From contig JAQGDQ010000296.1 in NCBI GenBank assembly GCA_030141605.1, positions 62,001-126,000 of the forward strand: a stretch of DNA of 64,000 bases, given 5' to 3'. The position numbers and the translations under genes were made by a program. The stretch's first letter is position 1. Each line of letters begins with the position of its first letter. Of this stretch, positions 27,801 through 39,800 are shown in pieces. The DNA comes from Tubiluchus corallicola. Lineage: Eukaryota; Priapulida; Priapulimorpha; Priapulimorphida; Tubiluchidae. The notes under the pieces are model-generated. The model had not been told where the DNA came from. It was given only the letters and a program-made list of their open reading frames with translations, and ran no database searches.

Positions 27801-30800
27801 TCCCATGGGAACAGATAAGAATGAACTTGAGTTAGCAAAAATTGCACTCGAACGTGAAAGGATGGAACTTGAAAAATTAAGGTTGGAATATCAAGACAAA
27901 GAAAGGCAAAGGGATAGGGAGAACAACGTTAAGATGAAAGAGTTGGAATTATTAACAGCATCCACTAATTTGGGGGCTCAGCAAGCCAATAATCAAACTT
28001 TTGATGTTATAAAAAACATTCGCCTTGTACCTAAATTTAGTGAAACAGATGTTGAAACATTTTTTCTAACCTTTGAGAAAATTGCCAACAATCTCAAATG
28101 GCCAAAAGCTCATTGGCCTGTATTGTTACAAAGCAGTTTTACAGGAAAAGCACAGGAGATTTACTCTTCTCTACCCTCCACTCAGAGTTCAAATTATGAA
28201 CAATTGAAATCCGCTGTGCTAAAGGAATATGAATTAGTACCAGAAGCCTATCGCCAACGATTTAGGAACAGTCAGAAAGGGTCAAATCAAACTTATGTGG
28301 AGTTTGCAAGAGATAAAGAAGTTATGTTAGACAGATGGTGTCGTTCATTAAACGTTGGGGAATCTTATGAAAAACTAAGACAAATGGTTTTACTGGAAGA
28401 TTTTAAAAGCAGTATCCCTATGCAAATCAAAACGCACTTGGAGAATCAAAAGGTAGACTCTTTGCAAAAAGCAGCTGTTATGGCAGATGATTATGAATTA
28501 GCAAATAAAACTAATTTTAAATCTGTACAGTGCACCTATTGAAACAAAAAAGGTCATGTTAAAACAGACTGCTTCAAATTTCTAGATAGCCGGCTCTCCA
28601 GTTGCTTTTGCCTACAACTCTTCAAAAGAAGGTCCTATAGCAGTTTTCTATCGTCCATGTTAAAACAGACTGCTTCAAATTTCTAGATAGCCGGCTCTCC
28701 AGTTGCTTTTGCCTACAACTCTTCAAAAGAAGGTACCTATAGCAGTTTTCTATCGTCAGGTAAAGTGTTGCCAGTGTTGTCTGTGGACATAATTAAACCT
28801 GTTACAACTTTATGAGACACAGGAGCTGCTCAGTCACTATTATTACAGGGTGTAATCCCTCTTGATGCAACTTCTTATACAAGCGCTAGCGCTTTAATTC
28901 AAGGTATTGAAGGAGGATACACAAATACCACTTCACAGAATCAACTTGAATTCGGACTGTGTTAAAGGTCCCGTGACAGTAGGAATTGTTTCTCACATTC
29001 CAGTAGATGGAGTGTCCCTATTACTTGGCAATGATGTTGCTGGGGATGAGGTTATAACCGCTACACCTATTGTCACTCCTGAGCCAAAAATGGATGCGGA
29101 AACTGAGATTCTTGAAGAAATGCATCCTGGAATTTTTCCTGCTTGTGTTGTAACAATGTAACAAGATCACAGGCTCAGATTAACAAAGATAGCAGCTCAG
29201 AACAAGTGGATGACAAAGATAGTTCACCAACATCTACCTTCCCAAGAGAGAACCAAAGTGGTTCGATGGCTTTAAGCCACACGTTTGCCGCATAGATGGA
29301 TAAAAATTCACCAACATTATCTCTAAAACAAAAGGAACTTATTAAGGCACAGACAAATGATCCTTCTCTTAAGAAGCTCTTTTCTCTAGTCATGTCACAA
29401 GAGGAAATTAACAATGTCTCAGAAGGCTACTACATGTCAGGTAAAGTGTTGCCAGTGTTGTCTGTGGACATAATTAAACCTGTTACAACTTTACGAGACA
29501 CAGGAGCTGCTCAGTCACTATTATTACAGGGTGTAATCCCTCTTGATGCAACTTCTTATACAAGCGCTAGCGCTTTAATTCAAGGTATTGAAGGAGGATA
29601 CACAAATACCACTTCACAGAATCAACTTAATTAACAATGTCTCAGAAGGCTACTACATGCAGGCCAAAGTACTCATGAGAACGGGGAGACCACCAGATGC
29701 TCCTGCAGATGAATTGTGGCGTGTACACCACCAAATTGTAGTACCACAATGTTACCGTGAAGAACTAATGAAGATAGCCCATGAATTGCCATTAGCCGGA
29801 CACGCTGGTGTTAAGAAGACACAAAATAAAATTTTACAACACTTCTTGTGGCCAAAGCTGAGAAAAGATGTCTCGCAATTTTGTAAAACTTGTCATGTGT
29901 GCCAAATGGTGGGCAAACCAAACCAGAAAATTCCTATAGCTCCACTTCATCCACTTCCAATATTTGAGGAACCATTCAGCAGAATCCTAATTGACTGTGT
30001 AGGGTCACTGCCGAAAACCAAGTCAGGATATCAGTATCTTCTTACTATTATGGATCTGACTACGAGGTTTCCAGAAGCTATACCTTTAAAGAAGATAACA
30101 GCTGCAGCAGTAGTTGTTACTTTACTGAAGTTCTTTACACAGTTTGGCTATGCAACATTTCGAGATTTATGTTACTTGTAATCACTCACCTACTGTTGTA
30201 TTTACGGACCATAATCCATTGACATTTTTACACAGATTCAGAAATAAGAATCAACGTTTATTGCGATGAAGTCTGTTCCTCGAACAGTATGATTTAATTA
30301 TTGTACATGTCAATGGTCAAGACAATGTGTTAGCAGACACCATATCAAGATACTGTTTAAAGTAAACCTAAACAAAAAACAAAGTGTTTTTCTTATGGGG
30401 GGGGGAGATGTTATGACCCGTCTGCCGATTTTAATTTAAGTGCCAGATTGGCTTCTCACCTGTGTTTTTTACTTGCTTTTGACCTAGTTAGTTAGTTGTT
30501 ATAGAGGTGGAAGTAATGTCGGCTGCTCAGGATAACAGCCCTGATGTTTTGTTTTTGTTATTTTGTGTTTACTGGCAATAAAAATGCAGTAATGTCGCAA
30601 ATGCATCTCCGTTTATTCACCATGTTTTTGTATCCAATTCCAACTCATAACAGGTTAAGCTCAAACAACGTCCAAGGTCAAGGTCAAAGTCAAGAGTACA
30701 CCTGCGGCTCTTCTTCACACTATGTAGTATTTCCATATGTCAACCGGTACTAGTTTTGCTTTGCAAAAAAGCAAAATATTTAGTATATATATCATAAAAA

Positions 30801-33800
30801 CCTTATTAATGATTTTCAAATTCTGATTAAAAGTCAAAGTGATGTACCAACTGCATTTTAAGTGTTCCACATGTGCACACGTATCAAATTTCAGTTCTCA
30901 CACATTTCAGAACTTCACACGCAAGTTAGGAAAGCCAACCTCACTTCCTTTGCCATCAGCAACAACAATGAAAACCAACCATGATGGCACATGGTAAGAC
31001 AATAGCACATCAAGATATACTATATTAAAATATACACCCGCACGCACGTACGCTTGCACGCGCGCGCGCACGCACGCACGCATGCACACACACACACACA
31101 CACATAATGCATAGTAAACTGCAATAATAGCAAAAATAAGCTTATTCGTGACTAAAAATGCCTTAATTTTCTTTTAAATTTTGTCTTTATTTTGTCTGAT
31201 CTCGACTCTGACGGGCAACAATACAAAACTTCAGGGGCATTAATTTGTACAACGGAACCTTCGCCAGGAGCGAGCTAATCCCCATGCTCTCCGTGTTTCA
31301 CGCTCATTTTTGTGTCAAATAGTCGGCAGAGGTGTGCAGCATGCAACTAACATACTAACCTGAGCATTTCTCATTGCTTCAGTTCTTTCTTTCTTAGAGG
31401 CTCGTTTTCCAACCCAAACCCAAATTCCTGCTGAACCATTGTCCACAATAAAGGAATCCTACAACAAAATGGTTTTCACATCAACACTATTTGCAATGTG
31501 TACGTTTAGGTATTTAAGAACACATTTAAACAAACAAAAACACTTGCTTAAAATTCAAATATTTGAATCTATGGAGTACAGCTATACAATTAGAAGCCTG
31601 TGTGCATGTTACCACACGAATATGTGAGTTTGACATTATAAAATATTTGTGCAAAACCCATCTTTATATACACAGACATGTAATTTTAATACATGCATGT
31701 GCATGTATAAAATTAAAAAATGTACATTTAAAAAAAAATTAAGCCTGAAGTGTCCTATAACTTTGAAGTTTAATGTTACAACTGTATCACACAAAAAATC
31801 AAAGTTCTCTAGTCATACAAAGCTACGATATTACTCACGGGGATATTAATTTATTAATCTATTCATAATGCAACCTATACAAACATCAGGTACCCATAAA
31901 ACCGCAACGAATTCCAACCAAAATTTCTACTGACATATAGCATTCAAATTGACAGACAAGCAAAGAATAAATGCATTTCCTATGTAAACTATTGTATTTC
32001 TATTTACATTAAAAACGGAAATAGGTGAAATGTAAAAAAATAGGAAAGTGCCAAATGCCAGTAAAATTAAAAGATAATAAAATCTTCAACCAATAATCTT
32101 ATCCAGAATACGAGTAAAGAATTATAATTTCACCATTAAGATAATGCACTTCCATTTAGAAAAGTAGTTGGAAATACAAGGGTGGTCAAAACACAAAATT
32201 ATTCAGAAACTAAACAGAAAGCCAATGAAGTGACCATGCAGCAAGAAATTAGATAAAAATTATAATTAATCCACTGCAATCTTAATTCAGTGTGAATGTA
32301 TACCGCTCTCTGTTGATGCATAAAAAAGGCAATACAGAAAAATCAGTTAGAATTAGACCATGCAGCAGATAATTTTACTCCAGAATTTAGAAATAAAGGG
32401 AATGTTAACTTAAATGAAAGGAGATGCAATAGACTTTTGTTGTTTGTTGCAGGTGTAAACACAACACAGTAATGACCCACGTCATAATTTTTGCTTAAAC
32501 TTTTGATACACTTTTTGTCGAGAGTCAGTCATGAACACAGATAGCTCCAGTCCTCAAAAATATCTACAGCCCGTTAATGGATCTGACTGTTAAATTGGTC
32601 AACTGCGAGGCTGTTTAAGTACAGTGTTACTCAAACCAGTTTTTCCAAATGAAAGTGCACACAGGGTTTACACTTCAGTGAACTGGTAGGTAGGGAGTAA
32701 GATGCACGGATTTTACTAAGCCAGTTTACTTTTTGCAGGCTGCCTGCCACATCTTCAAAAACAAATGTTCATAGGTATAAATCAATAGGTAATGGTGCTA
32801 TATTTCTCATTCTCTCTAGAACATCTAGACAGAAAATGAAAATAAAAAAATCCACTTCAAGTTGCACTATTTTGGTGGTGAGGTGAAGGGGCTTATTCTA
32901 TATTACTACAGCAACTAAAGTTCAACAACTTCAACTATGAATAATATTATAATTAATTTGTGAGCAATTTTAAGGTGTAGTAGTTAACTAGTATTATAAG
33001 CCATTTCCTGTGTGGCATTTAATAAAATAGAATGTGTGACGGCAGCAGATGACATGTACAGCAATTTTTTTATTGTGTCGACATCTATAATCATAATGAA
33101 GACGATACATGACAGGACAGACTATTATGGGACTGATCAAAAACATATCAAAAAAAGTAGGAGCCACAATGAATGCAACAACAATGCACAATTGGCAAAG
33201 TACCACACAGGAACAATGTATGTTGCAACAAAGGGGTTAAATTACTTGACTAGCCTTTTAGTGTTAGCTAATGTTTTGATTGAAGGCAGATTGGCCAGAT
33301 AAATACTTACATTAGAATCAAGGTCTGCTTTAAACAATGGACCACTTTTAACCTCTGTAACTTTGAGTGTTCCACCTTCATCACAGCACCTATTTGACAA
33401 ACAAAAAATGAAAAAAATAGCTGTTGCTACAACATTACCAGAAAGGCAACCAAGCTGAATACGCAAAAAAGAGACACTTTTACAACTTTGTTATTCAACC
33501 TGTTAGCCATTTTTGCAAGAACTAATAAAAATTGCTAACCAGTCAGCTTCTAGTACAACAACTTTTCTGGTATGTTGCTAAGTCAAAAAAATTTGTTATA
33601 GACAAAATGAAACAACAGGAATGCCATTGCCGAGAAAATTATGAAGCTGCAGTTGGTTAATGATTTTTAATGAGAAAGATTTCATCATTGGTTGATGCAA
33701 TAACTGAAAATAGGCATATTAAAATACTTTACACATGCAGACACCCACCCATCCATACACTCATTCACTCACTCATGCACGCACACACAAACACACACAC

Positions 33801-36800
33801 AGTCTGTGGCAGCTAGATGGTTTAGTATAATTAAGTTAGATTTGTTAATTGCTAGAGAGTAGACTTAATGTAGATACAATATAGACCCAAAGTTAGGGTT
33901 AAGAATAATCAAACTCTGCCTTACTTGTATAACTTAAGCTCAGCTGTAGTTCTACGATCAAATTCTTTATCGCTTGTTCCTGGCTTAACAGCTTTTTCGG
34001 AAAGATTCAAATGTTCGTTAAAAATTTGCCGTTCCTCACTTGTAAGAAATTCTGTTTCATGACCATCTTCTAGAAAGACCATGTGAGCACCACCATGCTC
34101 TGCTTTTATTCTGTACAAAAATTATATTTTATAAAAGTTCATAATTATATTTACTCTCACAAATTACACTTATTCACAAAAGAAATATTAGGGATTGTTG
34201 CTCTATGAAATTTCCCAATAATATTAGCACACTATACTATATTTGACCCAATTCAAAGCATAAATTATAATGCAGTATTTTGTAGCTTCTCTTAACACAA
34301 CATGTTGCTTACTGTTTTTTGCAAGGATAACCTTTCATCAATCTACTTACTTAACAACAAACTTTTCACTAGCAGCTGCATTTACCAGATGCAACTGTCA
34401 TCCATGCTTTTAGAATAACTCCGCATTTTATCGGAGTGTACATCAGTAAAGTTATTACTTCTACTATTTCCTAAGGAAAGCACGCTTTCATTTAGCAACA
34501 CTCCACTTAAAACCACATTTTATGATACATTAGTTTCGCTAAGCAGGTCCTGAATGCATCCGTTTGGTTTAACTTCATCAAAACAAGTATGTTATCATAC
34601 TTCACCAGAATTTTACTATTCAAAAACCATTTTTGAATTCATTCAAATAGGTGCAACAAAATTTTTGCCACAGTGAAGGAAACTCAGTAGTTCAGAGTGT
34701 TTCCATTGTGCTAGCCAATTACGTGCGAACTACTTACTTTGTTTCTTACGTAAGGTACTTTGACCTGACTTGCATTTGCAACTGATGAACACGTACGTTT
34801 TGATGGTGGCTTACAGTAATTTAAATAATTAATAATGATAACCGAGTAAAGTAACAGGCTTGAGTAATTAATAAACAGAACAGGGCCTTTTCATAGCTTC
34901 AGGCTTTTAAAAACACGAACCTTTATCACAAAAAGACATGGCTGTTTTCTTTTTCAGGAGTGCAACAAAACTGAATATTCCTATGTACGGAACTGTGCAG
35001 TATTTATAAGCTTGCTTTCTTTGACGTAAAGCTTTTCCTCTCTTCAGTTATGTTGTATGCAACTCTACATACAGGGTATAATGTCCAAGATTTGCTGTGC
35101 AGAGGTGACCTCATAGGCTGACATGAGTGATTATGCCTTTTCAGAGAGGTTAAACATAACAGTGTCATTACCCCACCAATAGCACATCAATTACTCAGAC
35201 AGAACTCTCACAAATGAAAGTTCGTCATTAGTCCAACACAAGTTTCAGTGAACATTTAATTTTCTTAGCACTCTTCCAGCAAAATCTATTTTCCTTAGCT
35301 AAATAGTATTCTCCCATGTAAGGACAAATATAATAAGCTAAAGTATAGAAAATTTACCTGGCTGCAATGTTAGCAGCTTGTAATTTCTCTGCCCTGTTTG
35401 CATTCTTACCACTCCAGACAAACACTGCTGTACCTATATCCAATATAAAGCAATCCCCACTATTCATAGAAGACCAGGAAATTGGAACCTAGAAAACAGA
35501 AATATTTGCATCAAAGATGCGGAAAAACAAACCTGACAGGTATACGTAAAATTGCATCAAAGGAAAAACTCCAGCATTTTTTACTTAAACCGCTTAAAAA
35601 GTGATTCAGACTTTCTTAATATTATTATTTAGCCTGGGCTCTTACAAAAATACTCAATAACAATTTACCTCCCACACACGAATGTTACGATGTCCTTTTA
35701 CTTGGAAGAGCCTTGGTTTCGCAACATTGTCTACATGATTAAATCCTGAAGCAACACCTCCCTCAAGATATCTGAAAAATACTTGGATTAAATGCTCTGG
35801 TAATATTTTATAAAAAAATCACATTTCTTAACAAGAATTTCCATTGATAAAATGAACAACAATCAGTATTGTTCAATCATACATGTAGTTACCTGATCCC
35901 TTTCTTGAAGTAAGATAGAAAACGTTTTGTTTCACTACCCTGAACTTCTCTATGTTGTATGGGAGTTCCACCCAGTGAGTTATCCAGTTCTACAGATTTA
36001 ATTGCAGCAGCACCAGCTTCATCCTATACAAAATAAAGTTACTTTTTATCCTGAATTTTTCAACTGAAGTGTTTCAGCTTTTCAATCACACCACAAATTA
36101 CATCTAATAATAAAAATCAGATATTTTGAACAACTGCCTAAAGTTAGCTCTAAAATGACTTAAACAATAGGAAAAGCTTGAGTTTTCCATCAGCCTCTAG
36201 CTATTAAAAGTTGCTGAAACTCACCTGAGTAGTGTGTTGCCCAAGCCAAAAGTGAATATGTTGCTCTAATCCACCTCTATCTTCCTTTACCTAATATAAT
36301 AAAAAAAGTTAAATGTATCTGAAAGATTGTACAACATTAAATATTACATAACAATTAGTTAATAATCATGCTGTAATTCACTAAGATTTCTTATTGTCTT
36401 ATTGCCTAAACTACTAATTACCTTCCTTGGGATGGTATACGTGATATTAATGGCCAAATTTACAAAAGCCTAGTAGTTTTCAGCCCAGCCAAATTGCATT
36501 GTTGCTACAACTAGGTAGATTAATTATTTGATTTCGCTGTAATGTACATTCAATTGTAAAACAATATTATCAGTTTTAAGAACATTCGTTTCAACACTTA
36601 ATTGAAAAATGGAGACCCATTTATAAGTGCAACTTACTTTTATGCTATCTGCATTATGTGCTATAATCATTAAAACAGATGCTGAAATCAAATTGAATTT
36701 TCCAACAGTAACAAGAAACATACCTGTAATTATGATTCATGCACAATTCATTTCCCAACCTCAAAAATGGGATGCAGCCATGTGCTTTAATACATTTATA

Positions 36801-39800
36801 CACCTGTATATTATACCTAGCTTGGTGACAATAAGCTGATAATTACAACGAATATCTCCCAAAAACTGTTTTTGTTAACTACAGCCAACCTGTTAGGAAG
36901 AATGTTCAATCTCCTATCAATAATAAATCTGCTTGTGCCACAGTCTCTTATTGCCACATTTCTACTATAGCCCTTATCTTAAGAGACTGTTGGCCTTGTT
37001 TGAAGCAATTAGTATAAAATGAAGCAGCACCCCCCCCCCCCCAATTTTAGGTACAAGCCGCCACCAGTTGGTATATCAGATATATCTAAACATGCGTACT
37101 AAAATTCTCTGAAATTATTACCTAAAAGTTAGATATTAGCTACTAACAATAATATATCATTAGAGGTGCAAGTTACTTTTCATTATCAACATTATAATGC
37201 AAAATGTAGTAACTTGCCAAAACTATAAATGTGATTAAATTGTAAAATAAAGCCTAAATAACTACAAATAACAGACAACATGGTATCCAGAAAGAAAATC
37301 TCTGAAATGTTGTTGCGTAACACACTTGTACACTTAATATTACTCCATACAATTTATCAAAATTAAAAACCAGCGGTAAAGTTAATTAAATGAACAGTTC
37401 TAGTTAATTAACCAATTAACAAATTGCTAGAATTTTTCTGTTTTGACCCAAGGACTAATGGACTAATATCCTAACTAATAGTCTTACCAAATATTAACTC
37501 AAATGGATCATAGGAACATACAATTTAAAATTAATTAATTAAACGGCAGCTGAAATTACGCTGTAATTAATGAACTAATTAACGATGTGCCACGAACTTT
37601 TTGTTTTGAACAGAGAACATTCTAGCTAATCATCATGCCAAGTTTTGACTGGTTAAATACTTTTGGAATTGGATAAATGTAAAATAATTAATTAATTGAA
37701 GAGCTCTAATTAATTAACTAATTAATAAATTGCTAAAAAAATTTTTGTTCCGAATCAAAGACATCCCAACTAATTATCATACCAAATTTTAATTCAACTG
37801 AATAAATGCTGTAGGAGCTGAGTGTGAAAGACAGTCAGTGAATTGCTGGATTTTTTAAGACCCGAGCTAATGCTCCGAAATTAAATAATATATGCAATAG
37901 GCCTTATGCAATGTTTCCCATTAGTGTGCTGTGAACCAAGTATCGCGTCCCGTGTTCAACTAGAATGAGTGCATATAAAAGTGTACACTGGCCAACCTAC
38001 GCAATAACTATTTGTACAGCTTTTTTAAAGACTTAATGAAAATTTAAAGCTGATTTGCAGGAAAACAAATGTATCAGAAAACAACAGCAATGACATTTAT
38101 CCCATGTAGCTTATAAACTACATTAAAAAATTTCACAGTTACAATCAGTTTAGTTTGTTATGCACTCAGCCACTAAAACTGTTTCCCAAAATTGGACAGA
38201 TTTTATAACAGGAAATCTCTAATGTCCCCTTAACAGGGTAACTTCCTGTATGTGTAATTGACTGTTGAATCAAAAATGACAGATAAGGACAGTATCACAA
38301 TAGTGACAACGACGCTGATGTACTATATTAACTACTCATGCAGTGTACTGTCAATGTCAAATGAGGTCATGTCCAATGGAGATTATTATGTGAACAAGCA
38401 AATGAAAACTGCATACTCTACAGGCTTTGCTTAACCGACCTCCAGGTCAGATTTGCTTAAAACCTGATAAATCTATAGTACGCTAAAAACTTAACAACTT
38501 TGTTGGATTTGCTGAAGTTTTAATGACCACATTTCATTTTTATTATAAACAAATTGGGTAGCTTAGTTTGAATAGTTTTGTTAGAAATTGTTATAGACTT
38601 TTTTTAACAACAATTCTACTTTTATTACTGATTTAACAATTCAGTATTTCAGGTAACCTGGACACAAGTGTTGCAAATTGTCCCTGGGTAATAAAAAATT
38701 GGGCAAAGTCTGTGAAAAGCAAAAGTCAGTTGCTGTAGAACGTGAGTCATGCCAATTATATCCGGCTTTTTCGACTAGTCAGTAATGAATACAGCACTCC
38801 AATGAGCAAAAATTTTAAATCAGGATACAACAGTATTATATTAATAAGCCAAGCCTAATAGCACATTTTAACACTAGATAATACAGTAGTTAATTTGTCT
38901 TTCGACTACTTAGTCACAAATCCACTGGCAGTGAGATAACATCCCTGTCATTACTTAGTGTTCTGAATTCTAGCAGTATAAAAATAATACAGCTTGTACG
39001 TCAATGAATCACAACAAATTCAACAACGAAGTACTTACAGCCAGAATAATATAGGAATCTCCAGAGTAAAAGTGCCCATATTGCTCTCTTGGTACTGACA
39101 CAACACGCATATGCTAATAGAAAAAACAACCATAATTAGTAATTAATTGCTAACCTTCCTGAAAGATCAGCACGCTTGCTCACCTGATAATGTTAACTGC
39201 TAATCGTTGCTATAACAATAGCTAGTGTGAAATAACTGCAGGGCAGACCACACAACCAAAAACATAATACAGCATAATACAACCTTTTAGGGCTGTTTAG
39301 TGTAGCTGTACAAGCATTACAATGTAAATTGTTTGCCACAGTAACGATAATTATTTGAATAGCTACAATATCCTTTACCAACTACCAGACACTTTGATCT
39401 GCAGATATATCATTTGACACTGGTAAGTAGGCACATTTGTACACTTACAGCATATAGTTTTAAATGTAATAGTGAGAGCCCACTGTGTACAATTATGTGT
39501 TAGAATTGGGGCAGTGAATTGAATGATGACATAGTATAATTGTATGTATATAGGTCATAATGATAAGCACATTTTCCATGGTTCACACCATAAAACAACA
39601 AACCGTGCAGTTCTAAGAACACTGCATGTGCAAGTATGTGCAAAGTGAAACAAATGCATGCATAATTGCCCTATAAGTTGAACAAGCGCTTATATTGTTT
39701 ATCTTAACAACTTATTATGCCTTTTCTATTTTTCTGCTCATAGTAAAAGAAAATGAAATATAAACTCAAAACATATCAATTTAGATAATTATTATAAAAT

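Larger units (their letters stand above)
26279..30652 (+). mobile_element. LTR retrotransposon, Ty3/gypsy clade, internally deleted and rearranged
   Basis: A 4374-bp element bounded by two 244-bp LTRs that start TGTTATGACC and end CATAACA. It is flanked by the direct repeat GGTT (26275-26278 and 30653-30656). It has a primer-binding-site-like sequence after the left LTR and a G-rich polypurine tract before the right one. Inside are a gag ORF, protease pieces, the N-terminal half of integrase, and the C-terminal end of RNase H placed last. RT, most of RNase H and the integrase second half are missing. It is inserted antisense in the villin intron between exons 9 and 10. The LTRs differ at about a dozen positions, mostly C/T and G/A. 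Confidence 0.95.

Noticed and set aside
28540-28542. Selenocysteine recoding at the gag TGA
   Set aside because: No supporting stem-loop was seen, and the element carries other stops, including a CGA-to-TGA change in protease. Ordinary decay is simpler.
30907-31101. Minus frame considered as an extra villin exon
   Set aside because: It runs through a CG/CA repeat, lacks gelsolin motifs, and exons 9 and 10 already join correctly without it.
33012-33302. 96-codon plus frame next to villin exon 8
   Set aside because: No domain, signal peptide or splice context; a minus frame covers the same DNA. Treated as chance in intron 8.
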